From Oscheius onirici (Eukaryota; Nematoda; Chromadorea; Rhabditida; Rhabditidae): a stretch of DNA of 64,000 bases. The position numbers and the translations under genes are program-made. The number at the start of each line of letters is the position of its first letter. Within the stretch, counting starts at the first letter, position 1. The stretch covers positions 558,001 through 622,000 of the forward strand of contig OW051472.1 in the NCBI GenBank assembly GCA_932521025.1. The letters run 5' to 3'. Below are positions 29,095 through 40,005 of this stretch, piece after piece. The notes beneath the pieces were generated by a model that did not search any database, was not told where the DNA came from, and saw nothing but the letters and a program-made list of their open reading frames with translations.

Positions 29095-32000
29095 CTAGAA
29101 AAAATCAGGCTCGTCTGGAAGTACAGGAGAAGCTTCTCTTATCCTGGCTGGTTGACTTATTGCAATGGGGTGATAGTGGACCGTTTCGCGGTCTTGGAGA
29201 GCAGTGACTCGGCGCTTATCCTAAAATTTTGATCATTCTTTGAAGAAATTGAAACATTACGTATTCCTGGATGTAGTAGCCGAAGAGAACCCATAGTGGG
29301 ACGGAAATGATGACCACGATCCCGACAATGTTTGACTTGACCATTTTCCAGAAGACACTGCCGTCTTGGAAGGCTGAGAGATAGTATGCAGCGTAGTCTG
29401 CTACCTCTGTGATGCAGCGACTCTAGAATCGGTGGATTGAGAGAAACAGCAACAGTAATTTACATTCTTACAGTAACCCTGAACACACCAGCTCCCATCA
29501 GCCAGATCGGCAGCTCCTTCCTCTGGAATACATGGTCCCGTACCGTTGTTTCCTCGACAGCAGCGTCTACAGGACAGGTGCACTGGAAGAGGGATTTTCT
29601 GGATGGATTACTGTAACTTACTCTCTTCACAAATGCAACCCTTCTTTCCAGTTGCTAGAGTCTCACAGTAGGGAACACAGTTCCCGTTCAGACACTCTCC
29701 GTCATCGGCACAGATTGTTTGGTCTTTGACAGGCTTGGGCGGTGGACACTCTCCGGAAGTTCCTCTGGAAATGGGTACTGTAATACTGACCTGTCTCTCA
29801 GACTCTCAGTCTCTCTGACTCCCTGACTCTCTGTCTCTCTAAAACTCACGAGCAATAGCTAGTCGACTTGCATTGCCAAGTATCCTGTGGCAGACAGATA
29901 TGGGACGAGTTATGGAAAGTACACTTTCCAGAACAACAGGGCATGTTCAGAGGCGAGCACTGTGCCGAAGGAAGCAGAGTACAGTTCCGGGAGCAGCAAC
30001 TGGATCCGCTGGAAGTTGGAAGAAGCGCTCCTTCATCGCATTCCTCTCCCTCTTCGATGACTCCGTTCCCACAGAGACTGTTCTGTTCAACGACAAAGCA
30101 CTTGTTCCATCGGCGCTGGAGCATCTTTCGGATCATGTGGACGGAACAGGGAGAGAAGTTCTGAAAGTACTGAATAGTGAGGGACAGAGGGACAACTTAC
30201 GTTGTTATTTGGATCAAAACCCGCTTGAGCAAACGGATTCATGATGTACTTTCCGCCTCCTCTGAATTCAGGAAAACAGGAGTGGTTCAGTCCAAGCTTC
30301 TCATGGAGATTGAGCTCATCATGGACTCCTCCCCAACTGTGACCGTACTCTGAAAATCCAGAGATTGTCTCTCTGACCCATGATCTTGACTCACCGTGTG
30401 CCACAACAATCTCCGCCTCTCTCGTAACCAGTGGATAGTCCTTCTTCCCAGAATTCCCAATTACACTAGTGAAAAGAGTGTTGTAGGCTCCTTCTCTGCC
30501 TCCAAACTGCCTAGATTCAGAACAGATACCACCAGCTTCATCAGTAGCCACATAAGCCAGTCCGAGGGAGGATCGGTCAAAGAAGGACTGGGCTGTCATC
30601 AGATGGACAATACAGTAACTCGTCGAGGATTCGAGACTGGTAAAGGCCTGAAAAAATGTCTGTTCCTTTGTCTCTCTCAACCCACCTCCAATAGCCGATT
30701 ACTGCTCCAAATCCCATCATTGATCGTATCATTCCCATTATAATGTCCAGCCAGTTCCGTCGGTTTATCCCAAATCTTCAGCTCCTTGATCGAGAACCCC
30801 ATATCGTTAAATCTTCCCCGGTTCTCGACTCTCTCCTCCTGATCCTCATCCCAGTTCACCACCTCAAAGATCTCGTTGACTTTTGCGACCATGTTCATCT
30901 GAAAGAGATTTGCTAAAAGTATACTGTAGCCTACAATGTAACGAGCAGTCGTTGCCCTGTCTCCTTTTCCAACGACCTGGAAGAAACGGTGGTCGGCTAC
31001 AATTTTCAGAGGACAGCGATTCTTCTTCTCATTGGGAAGGGATGGGACTTGAGAGCGCTGGTTTCGGACATATTCATAGAAAGGATTTTGGCGTTTTTCT
31101 CGGTAGCTTCGGGTCTGGAAATGACAGTAGATATGTCTCTCTGTCTTTGGTTACCTGTGGTGGAAACAAGGGCGCTGCCATTCCTCTCAGAACCTTCGAG
31201 TTCCTCACGATATCCGTCTCTTTGTAGGCTACCGTATCCCTAAATGAATTTGTGAACAAATTATAGGTGTTATTCACTTGATCCCAGCTCTCTCATTATA
31301 AGTGCGAGCCGGTTCAAAGTGTATGAGATCGTCGTTGATTCGCACATATCCGAGATAAGCTCCTCCAGAGATTCTGGTCAGGTGAACCTTACTGTTCTTG
31401 ATCCCTGAAAGAGTTTTGTGACCATCTCTACATTGTATGATCGAGAAACTCTCGGTGCAGGACTGGAAAAACAGACAGTACAAGAAAAAATTCTCTGATT
31501 ATTCAGGAGAGTTTGGGAACGAAGAGTAAGGTAGACGGATCGGTAATAACTATAGTCTGTTCAAAATGTAGAGAGCATAATTTGAATTACCCGCGCTTTC
31601 TTCATAGAACTTTTTCAAATCAAAATGGCGGGAATTTAGCTGCGTAGGATGATACAGCATGTAAATGTTGGATACTCAGCCAACCAAAAAGCGCGGGCAA
31701 ATTCAAATAATGCTCTCTATTTTTTGAACAGACTATAGACCAGAGAGCAGGTGATCCGTCATATTATGAAAGAGTCACGAATCTACTATAAGGAGGACTA
31801 CCCTATGTACATGAGTCAGATTCAAGGTAGTCAAGATCTCCAGAAGTGCGGTATAGTTCAGTAGTCAGGTAGTCTTGTTATGTAAGAGTCTTGTCAGGGA
31901 GCAGGACCTGTGAACAGATACAGTAATACTATGAAAGAGTACAGTTAGTTTACTGAAAGAGTACAGTCACAAATCCACTGTACTTGAGAGAATGAGACAA

Positions 32001-32673
32001 GATTGCATCGAGAGAGGCAAACAGTTCAATTTTCTGGGTAGAAGAAGAAGGGTCAGTGATGATCACTCAAAAGACAGTATCAGGATTCTACTGGACAGTA
32101 ACAGGGCAGGTGATTAGTCAGGATTAGAGTTCAATTGGAATCTTACAGCTGTTTAGCCCCCTGACTTCAGATTCTTATCTGGTATCCAGTATACGGTACT
32201 CAAGTGGACTCACCCTTTAATCTTCCCCCAAAACTTCCATGGAAATCCGTAAAGACTTCTTCAGCCTCTCCATCCAGAACCCGAAAGTTGTGATGGATCG
32301 GGGGTCTGGATTTGTGAACTATTGCCGTATAGTCCTTTCCTGAGCACTTCAAATAATAAATTATAAAATTTCTTACCAAAAACTCGAAAATCCAGCTGTC
32401 CATCCTTATTTTGAGCAAATTGGACGACTTCGTAGGGAAAATTCACATCAATTTTGGCTAGAGAGACTGAAAATGTGGTTTGAATTACCGCCAAAATTTG
32501 GATCGGTACGTAATTACGTACTGACATCGCAATAAAAATGCCATGATGCATTTCTTTCATTTCTCTTGCTTTTTCATTAGTTTCTCCTATTTATTTCCAT
32601 TGTTTTAGTTGAAAAATATGATAAACTCACTTGAGCAGCAGAAAATGAGTCCTACAAGAGGTAAAACTACCAT
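29095..32673 (-). CDS. adm-4: ADAM17/TACE-like sheddase
   Basis: Type I membrane zinc metalloprotease. Exons, 5' to 3': 32631-32673, 32377-32466, 32214-32339, 31278-31404, 31155-31239, 30935-31114, 30686-30898, 30395-30647, 30201-30349, 29850-30160, 29622-29764, 29464-29582, 29261-29422, 29095-29220; all phases agree (708 aa, similar to C. elegans ADM-4). A signal peptide (VVLPLVGLIFCC) is followed by a prodomain ending in a furin site REKR (162-165). The catalytic domain has HEYGHSWGGVHD (372-383), the HExGHxxGxxHD zinc site, and GGKYIMNP. A disintegrin-like domain (CGNGVIEEGEECDEG) and a membrane-proximal Cys-rich domain precede a TM helix (about 644-664) and a 44-residue tail. The Cys spacing matches ADAM17 rather than ADAM10. 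The presumed role is ectodomain shedding. A minimal upstream ORF overlaps the start. Intron 3 (31405-32213) carries a MITE. Confidence 0.93.
31551..31737. mobile_element. Tc1/mariner-type MITE in ADAM17 intron 3
   Basis: Terminal inverted repeats TATAGTCTGTTCAAAA at both ends extend about 50 bp with high identity (…AGAGAGCAT…TTTGAATT…CCCGCGCTTT). The TA at each tip is consistent with a TA target duplication. There is no coding content. A 74-bp relative with the same tip lies at 49890-49963. Confidence 0.85.
32495..32620 (+). repeat. Copy of a TACGTAATTACGTA-centred dispersed repeat
   Basis: TACGTAATTACGTAC followed by CATCGCAATAAAAATGCC, in and beside ADAM17 intron 1. It resembles 33200-33320 (TACGTAGTTGCGTACCGG then CGTCGCAACAAAAAGG). 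Shorter matches occur near 12713, 16075, 18390 and 39520. Confidence 0.55.
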
Positions 32674-33500
32674 AGCATAGCTCTGAAAACGAAGTTTTTA
32701 GTAAAAGTCAAGAAATAGCGAGAAAAATGAGGAAAAGAGCGTACAGTTTCGACATTTTCATATCTTTTCTTCGGCCACGCCTCAAAAACCCTGCTCCAAT
32801 CGGCTCTATTGGTTTTGGTCCCGTCGCGTTAGCCTCACTTGGTCTGATCGTTGGTTTTGGCATTTCAGTGCTCTTTACCCGAAAAGTGAGCCTCTTTCCC
32901 TCATTTTTCATGATTTTCTGTAAAAACGACGACTTTGTGACCTTTCGGATGTCATTCAATCGATTTGAACCGCATGCATGCCCCAGATCTTGTTATAAAA
33001 CTTCCTCTTCTTGAACAAAGTCTTCACATTACTTCTTGCCCTCTTCAAAAGCTTTTTGACGTTCCAAATCGACTTCCTAGACGTTTTCTACATGCTTTTC
33101 TACCCATTTCACGTGGAACAAGCTATTCTTGCTCTAATAAGTAACAGAATTTCGTGACAAAACTTAGAAGATGCCTTGAAACTGCCGAATAAACAAGATT
33201 TGAAATCCCGGCCAAATATGAGCTGCTACGTAGTTGCGTACCGGCGTCGCAACAAAAAGGTCATCCTTTTTTTTACCTCTTTTCACCACGTTTTCCAGCA
33301 TGTTCTATCTATTTTTTTCTCGTAATTTTCTCATCAAACCGAAGAAAATCGATTCTGAACTGAAAGATGACGCGAAACTGCCAAGAAGTATGTTACCATG
33401 ACTCCGAAAACTTCCAGAATTCATTTTCTTCCAATTTTTATGCCAGATTCAGTTTTTCTCGTTTTTTTTCCATCGAATCAGCTTACAAAGACTATTCAGA
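32674..33500. other. Divergent promoter region between ADAM17 and V-ATPase H genes
   Basis: 827 bp between two divergent starts. It contains the second TACGTA-type repeat copy (33200-33320). TTCAG|A before the ATG at 33501 is a probable trans-splice acceptor. No exon is supported. Confidence 0.6.
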
Positions 33501-36500
33501 ATGGCCGACCTCGCGCAGCACGCCATTCCGGCCGTCGACATGCTGAACGCGACTTCCAAGCTCCAGATGGAGGCGGTTGAGGTACTTTTTCATGTTCTTT
33601 TTTCTAACTTTAGCTAATTTTATCGATCTTTTATCCAAATAAGCCAATTTTTGTAAATTTTTATTTCTAAATTGTCCAATTCAGGTCCGGGCCAACAAGC
33701 CGAACTGGGGAAGCTACCTACGCTCCCAGATGATCCCGCAGGAGGACTACAACTTCATTACGGCCTACGAGAACGCCAAGGCTGGTTTTACCCTCATTTT
33801 TTTTGAATATTGAGCTGAGAATCTTTTTCAAGTCTCCGTATAATCAAAATCCTCAATTTTAGAGCAAAGACGAGCGCAGCGCTGTCCTCGCAGCCAACGA
33901 CGAGAATGGACAGGCTGTCAAGACGATCGTCAATCTCATCACAAATGTGGCCAAGGACCAGAATGTCCGCTACGTCCTGACCCTGCTGGACGACATGCTC
34001 TCGGTATGATTTTTTTTTCAATTTTTTACCAATAAATGGCTTAGGAGGACAAAGGCCGCGTCGAAATCGTTCACAGCGCCGCCAGGAAGCAGAAGAGAAG
34101 CGCCTACAGCTGGTTCGTAGGAATTCTTCAAAGACAGGACACATTTATCGTCAATCAGGTGATTTTGAGTCTCTTTATGTGAACAAGCTAAAAGTGATGT
34201 AAATTGGAACGACCTGTTTTCAGATGAGCTCCATAATCGCCAAGCTGGCCTGCAACGGCAAAGAAGCCTCGTACATGGAGGGCTTGGAGCTCAACTATTA
34301 CTTCTCCTTCCTCAAGGACCAGCTCCGCAGTGTGAGTCCTTTTAGCGTTATTTTTTTCTCAAAAGAGTTTCCAATATACATGAAACAAGTCTCAAGCTCA
34401 TTAGCGACGTTCCTCGTCCTGGTCGAAGCGGCCGGCCACCCTTTGCTGCAGAGCGCTGGCCTTAAAAATTAGACCGCCTGAAGAGCAATTCTGCGCTAAC
34501 CGCATTCTCGTTGTCACACGTTTCTTAGCACCAAACTTTTTGTCTGAAATGTTCGGGCTTACCTTTCGTTGCACAGTGCAATGGTGTGCGTCCGTCTGTC
34601 CGGCGCGCCAAAGGCTACGCAAGCTGCCGTACAATTTACAATTTATTATGTCGGGATCAAAGAGGGTTCCTCAGTCGGGGTCCCTTGCCTCTCCCATAGT
34701 TCGAGACCACCCTTCGCCCCCCTCTCTAGCCTGCCTCATCCATGTAGTGGGAGCTCTTCAGCTTACGACCGCTGATGGTGAAGCCGATGTCGTCCCAGAT
34801 CCGCTCGCTGGCCTTCCTCAAATCGTTTTCCCATCTCATATACGGCCTTCCTCTCACTCTGCGTTGGTCCAATGGTACCCATTCAGTCGTCGCCTTGGAC
34901 CATCTTTCGCCGTCCATCTCCGCCAGTTGTCTCGCTCATTTCACTTTCCGCTTCCAAGCCATGTCTAAAATAACGGGCAGTTCGGTCCTCCTTCTGACAG
35001 TCTCATTTCGCACTCGCTCGGGAAGCGATATTCCGAGAATAGCTCTTTCCTGACGTCGTTGTACGGCTGCGAGCTTCCTTCGTTCATCTGTGCGAAGACT
35101 CCAGATTTCGCATCCGTATAGCAAATTTGGGACGACGCAGGTCAGATACACTTTCGCTTCATCCTCATCGGAACCGACCGTTTCGTGAGAAAGAGACGAT
35201 GACGGTTGAAGGCAGCCCAACTAGCACCAATCTTTCTCGACAACTCCTGACTTTCCGAGGTGCAGGTGACCGAACTTCCAAGGTAGACAAAGTGCGGGAC
35301 GAACCGAATTGGTTGTCCTGACCGCAGTAGTTGTTCTTCGTGAGCATTTGTCATGGCGACAGTCTTGTTCAGATTGAACTACAATCCAATGTTACGGTCT
35401 AAGGTTATAGAAAGTTTAGGTTTTTGCTTTTTACACCGAGCGTATCCGTACATCTCATTGTTAACCAAAATGTGTTTTAATAAACCTTCCTGGAGGTCCC
35501 GAAGTGTCAAGTAAAAGCGAAAATAAACTTTTAATAAAAGGAGGATTGAACTGAACGTCTGTGGAGATTGATAAGTCGAAATTACATGAGAAAGTCAGCT
35601 TTGTACATACGCAACTGCTCGTCACTGAAAAAAATGTAAACTAAAATTAGAAGTAAAACAGCCTAAAACTTTTAAATATATCCGCTATTTCACCCATGTT
35701 CCCTCCCAAAAACCACTAATTTTCAGACAAACGAGTACATGAACACGACGGCCCGCTGTCTCCAAATGATGCTCCGCATCGAACCCTACAGGTATTTTTC
35801 CAATTTCCGGCCAAAAAACCAGTAAATTTAGACACGCCTTCGTAGCCGCTGACGGCATCCAGTCTATCATTGCCGCCCTTACTGGCAAGGCCAATTTCCA
35901 GCTACAGTATCAGCTGATATTCGCCATCTGGTGCCTGACGTTTAGCCCTGAAATTGCCAGCAAAGCACCGTCTCTTGGACTGATTCAGGCTCTGGGCGAC
36001 ATTCTGTCCGAGAGCAGCAAGGAAAAGGTCGTCCGCATCATTTTGGCCACTTTCAGCAACATTTTGAACAAGGTAGGGAGCTTTTTGAGACAGTTACAGT
36101 AGCCGTGGAAGACACAGCAACAGTGAGAGTGACAGTAGGAGAAACTGACAGTAACATTGATAGGGACATGGACAGTGACAGTAAAAGAATCTGCAACAGT
36201 AGTGACAGGGAGAGAGACAATAATGTTAACAGTACCAGTAAGAAAGAGGCGGTGATAGAGACAGCGACAGTAAGAGACAGTAACAGTAGCTGGAAGAGTT
36301 ACAGGCCCAGTAGTGACAGTAACAGTAAGAGAGAAATTATGAGAACCAGTGGCTAGGAGACAGTGACCAGACAGTAACAGGGACTGTAAAAGAGGAACAG
36401 TCACAGTAACTGTAAGAGAGACAGTAACAGCGACAATAGCTGACGAGAGAGAGAGGCACAGTAGTACTAACAGTATGAGAGACAGCAATAGTGCCAGTAA

Positions 36501-37723
36501 CACTAAAAATAGTACTCTTGCAATCACAAGAAGAAGTGAAAAAGACTGGTAGTCACAAAGATAAAGTTATGTTCAAGCCATTTTTCAGGTCGAGGAGAGA
36601 GAAATCAAGCGCGAAGCTGCTCTCCAGATGGTACAGTGCAAGACTCTCAAGACGCTGGAATTGATGGATGCCAAGAAATACGATGATCCTGACCTCGAGG
36701 TACTTTTTTTTCTTGGAAAAGTACTGTGTCTATGTTTTCAGGAAGACATCGAGTTCCTGAACGAGCAGCTGCACCTCTCTGTCCAAGATTTGAGCAGTTT
36801 CGACGAGTACTGTACCGAAGTGCGTTCCGGTCGTCTTCAATGGTCGCCCGTCCACAAATCGGACAAGTTCTGGCGCGAAAATGCTCCCCGATTCAATGAG
36901 AAGAACTTTGAGCTGATCAAAATCCTGATTCGTCTCCTGGAACACAATCAGGATCCGCTGATTCTCTGCGTCGCCGCCCACGATATTGGAGAATATGTCC
37001 GTCATTATCCCAGAGGAAAAACGTAGGTTTTACATTTACGCTAAAAGTGGTGAAAAAAAGAATGGCAAGAAGGTTTTGTGAGTCCCGGATTCGAACCCGG
37101 GACCAAAAGAACGCTGGTCGAGGCACTTGGCCGTGGTGCCCAGTTTTTTTATGCCAATTTTCGGCCTTATCCCTCTTTCGAGCTGATTTACATAAAACCT
37201 CGCATTACGAATACATTTGAACAAGAATTTGCGCAACCAATTTTTATTCGTTTCGGGACACATTTGCAATGTACAAGCATTGGATACTCAGTCTAAGCAG
37301 CTACAATTTGCCTGATGAACGGGGTTCAGAACGAATAGTGTTTTATGCAACATGGGAAGACGTTGAGTACTCCGCCAACGATACGCAGCCAATGTCAACT
37401 TTTGAGTATCCAACTTTTGCATGTCAACGGGTCTCGCAGCGATCTTTAAAAGGTCAAATTTTGCTCAGTAATCCCTAAACAGGTTGTAAAGACAAAAGCG
37501 GTCATTTTAAAGCGGACAAAAGCGGTCATCTAAAAATACCCAAATTTTCAGTGTGATCGAGCAGTACCAGGGCAAGCAAGCCGTGATGAGGTTACTGACG
37601 GCCGAGGACCCGAACGTCCGTTACCATGCCCTCCTGGCCGTCCAGAAGCTGATGGTCCACAATTGGGAGTACCTAGGCAAGCAGATTGACACAGAGGGAG
37701 GAGAAACCGTCGCCGTCAAGTAA
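33501..37723 (+). CDS. vha-15: V-type H+-ATPase subunit H
   Basis: Regulatory V1 subunit H of the vacuolar proton pump, on the cytosolic face of endomembranes. Exons: 33501-33581, 33685-33780, 33863-34003, 34045-34158, 34224-34331, 35727-35791, 35832-36072, 36589-36699, 36742-37022, 37552-37723; phases agree (469 aa, about the same length as C. elegans VHA-15). It is an armadillo-like helical-repeat protein; recognisable blocks are [85 protein letters not shown] and [16 protein letters not shown] at the C-terminus. The second intron needs a GC donor (33781) to keep frame. The fifth intron contains a LINE fragment, the seventh ACAGTAAC-type simple sequence and the ninth a tRNA-like remnant. 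An AATAAA lies near 37894. Confidence 0.96.
34580..35400 (-). mobile_element. LINE reverse-transcriptase fragment in vha-15 intron 5
   Basis: Minus-strand frames, broken by shifts, give typical non-LTR pieces in order: [14 protein letters not shown] (35300-35230), [42 protein letters not shown], and a tail [27 protein letters not shown] (34917-34800). These match the C-terminal RT/thumb and tail of nematode LINE ORF2 proteins. No endonuclease or palm core is present, so it is a dead 5'-truncated copy. Confidence 0.85.
37080..37145 (-). mobile_element. tRNA-like remnant in vha-15 intron 9
   Basis: The minus strand has a perfect B-box GGTTCGAATCC (37087-37097) inside an intact CCCGG/CCGGG T stem, and an A-box-like GGCCAAGTGCC upstream. 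The acceptor strands (TGGGCAC against ACTCACA) do not pair, so a tRNA pseudogene or tRNA-derived SINE is more likely than an active tRNA. Confidence 0.5.
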
Positions 37724-38019
37724 TTCCACCTGATTTTCACTTATTTTACGTGATATTCTCCGAAAAACCATTCCAGTCTTACTTTTTTCTGACACGAGTC
37801 CCTGCTGTGTATTATAAACCCCCAAATACAATTGTTCATAGAAATAGAGAGAGAGTATATGATCACTTTGTACCGTAACCCTAGTAATGTTTAAATAAAA
37901 ATTTTGTATGTAACCGAGAGAGAGACAATAACAGTGACTGACTGAGCGTGAGCGAGTCAAGACAGACAGGGATAGCTAGAGAAACGGTAACAGTAAGCAA
38001 CAGAGACAGACAGACTTAC

Positions 38020-38279
38020 CTTTTTGCCCACATCTGACCACCAGGTCTTCCGCAAAAGGCTGTCGCGGCAAATTAATTGTAAAGGTGTCACTTTCCGTCT
38101 CTCTCCCCCCTTGTACTTTCGCTCCACACCAACCACAGTTTTCCAGTTCCTAATTGAGAGAGATAGAGGGCCGAATGGCAGTTTTTCTTTCGCTATGACG
38201 GAATCCATCATCTTCGCTACCAAATCGGCTTGATTTACGTCTTCGCACCCTTTTTCTGCCAGGATGTTACGAAGGTCAG
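38020..38279 (-). CDS. Possible orphan exon, unknown product
   Basis: The minus strand has an open stretch bounded by TTGACAG (38285-38279) and a strong donor GGCAAAAAG|GTAAGTC near 38021. It reads RTDLRNILAEKGCEDVNQ, then DLVAKMMDSVIAKEKLPFG and a basic segment ending WWSDVGKK. The sequence composition looks coding and both splice-like edges are good. I find no neighbouring exon on either side, and a foldback element abuts the upstream edge. It may be a stranded exon of a disrupted gene or chance; no family is assigned. Confidence 0.3.
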
Positions 38280-38300
38280 TTCTGTCAATCTCTCAGTCAC

Positions 38301-38675
38301 CAGAGTTGGCCAACCTGGCCGGCCAGGTAGGCTAGGTTGGACTTTGTGGCGGGCTAAAAAAATTCATTTCGCATTTTTTCTGATATTTTGTTTCAAAATA
38401 TAACGTTCGCCGGTTAGATTTAGTTTGTCATCCGGAAAATTCCCAGAAAACAAAAAAACCTGACGATGAAAATCGAAGATAATTGCTATTTTTACCGAAT
38501 TTCGTTAAATTTCGCATTTCTTCTATTTTTGTCGATTTTCTTCCAATTTTTTGACGGCAAAACTAAATCTAACCGTGGGACGTATTTTAAACAAAAAATA
38601 TCGGGAAAATAAGCGAAATGAATTTTTTTTACCCGCCGCAAAGTCCAGCCTGGTCGGCCAGGTTTGCCAACACTG
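38301..38675. mobile_element. Foldback element with CAGNGTTGGC ends
   Basis: Inverted arms of about 120 bp: CAGAGTTGGCCAACCTGGC at the left against CAGTGTTGGCAAACCTGGC at the right, continuing through GGACTTTG.GGCGGG, TTCATTTCGC and GGTTAGATTTAGT. The CAG tip is hAT-like, but I could not find an exact 8-bp target duplication. Confidence 0.8.
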
Positions 38676-40005
38676 CTGTCACTGTTAGTCTTACTGTCCC
38701 TGTCCTTGTTACTGTCTGTCTCTCACAATCAGAGTACATTTGCCAAAAGATTTGTCCCGACAGCTTAACTGAGAGCATCAATTCTGATTCACCTTATCTC
38801 TGCTTATCGTCCAAGCTCCCCCTCTCGCCTTTAGAGACGACTCTCTTGTTTGCCTTTCCGGCTGTCTCTCTGCCTGTACGTTACTCAACACTATGGTCAT
38901 GTTTACTGGCCAAAGGCAGCCTGTTTGTATCTTTCTGGACTTTTCCACCGGTCTAACAATTTCAAACACTAGATAAGCCTGCTACTTTTTTTCTGTACAC
39001 ACATCCAGGTACGGGAGGGTCCATCTTATCACAAATGGCACTCTTGCTTCCAGCCGTAAACCATAGAATTTTTTTATTAACTTGGTCTTGTATCTAGGAA
39101 AATATGCCTTGTCTTCAAACTGGCTATAAAAATGACCTCACCCAAGTTTTCTGTTTTCTTTTAAATGTACTCACTCTACTAAAAGTTTCCTTCCTCAGTT
39201 AGTTCCTCAATTTTCGGGTTAGATCTTAAAAAGTGCACTCTTCTTCTCAATTCAATTCTCTTCTCAACGACTCCGATCAGGACTTTTGAATAGGAAGAGT
39301 TTGGTGCTGTTCTTGCAGGCTTCTCAACCAACACAGAATATTATTGTTTTGTCAGTTTTCTGTCAACTTGTTCCTGGATGTCAGTGTCAGAGATGGGCGA
39401 ATAATTTGTACGCAAATCCGCATAATCCGTGCCATTCGCGGTGTTCCGAATGAAATTAGTTTTTTCTTGTTTCACCAGATAGCCAGGTCAATTGCGTCTG
39501 CGAAATTAGAAAAAAAAAAGTGTAAAAAGTACGCAATTTCCCGTAACAAAAAGTACGCAGTAGAGAACGGAAGGATCTTTGACCATTGACGACTGTCTAT
39601 AAGCTTATTGACAGATTCTGACCAAAATGTTTATCCGCTTTTTGGTTAGATCTATTTTGTGTCCCAGTTGGTGTTCAGTCATAAATAACTGGCAGTTTTT
39701 GGACAAATTCATGTAAAATATTTTTATATCTGTATCAGTTGCTTGTCGTCAGTTCCTGTCAGTTTCTGATCAGTTCTCTCAGTTTTGTATCTTCCACAGT
39801 TTTCCTGACAATCTTGGTCATATGTCTCTGTCACGTTGTAAAGAATCTGTGTCTAGACTTTTTTTTAGAGTTTCCTGTCACTGTTCTGATTATTTTTCTC
39901 TGTGTGCTTTCAGTACATTTTTTGGTAGAATTTCCTTTCTGTTCTTAAGAGACAAAACTATAGCTTTCTTTCTAAACTTTTTGTGACAGTTCTCTTTTCA
40001 GGGAC

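Larger units (their letters stand above)
37724..40005. other. Intergenic region between V-ATPase H and GTPase-like genes
   Basis: Contains the V-ATPase poly(A) signal (near 37894), a possible orphan minus-strand exon (38020-38280), a foldback element (38301-38675) and, beyond 38700, T-rich sequence with many TGTCAGTT words but no supported exon. Confidence 0.55.

Noticed and set aside
29401-29583. ADAM17 exon read through to a stop at 29401 (…GYCKNVNYCCCF)
   Set aside because: Splicing at AAT|GTAAAT (29463) to the acceptor at 29423 removes 41 nt and restores the GYCKNSRCITEV sequence, which matches ADAM17 Cys spacing and leads into the TM helix.
37080-37145. Functional tRNA gene
   Set aside because: The T arm is perfect but the acceptor strands do not pair and no convincing anticodon arm was found. 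The same objection applies to 9750-9815 and 51805-51870.
38301-38675. 8-bp target duplication for the 38.3-kb foldback
   Set aside because: The left TCAGTCAC and right CTGTCACT flanks share only GTCAC out of register, so no duplication is claimed.
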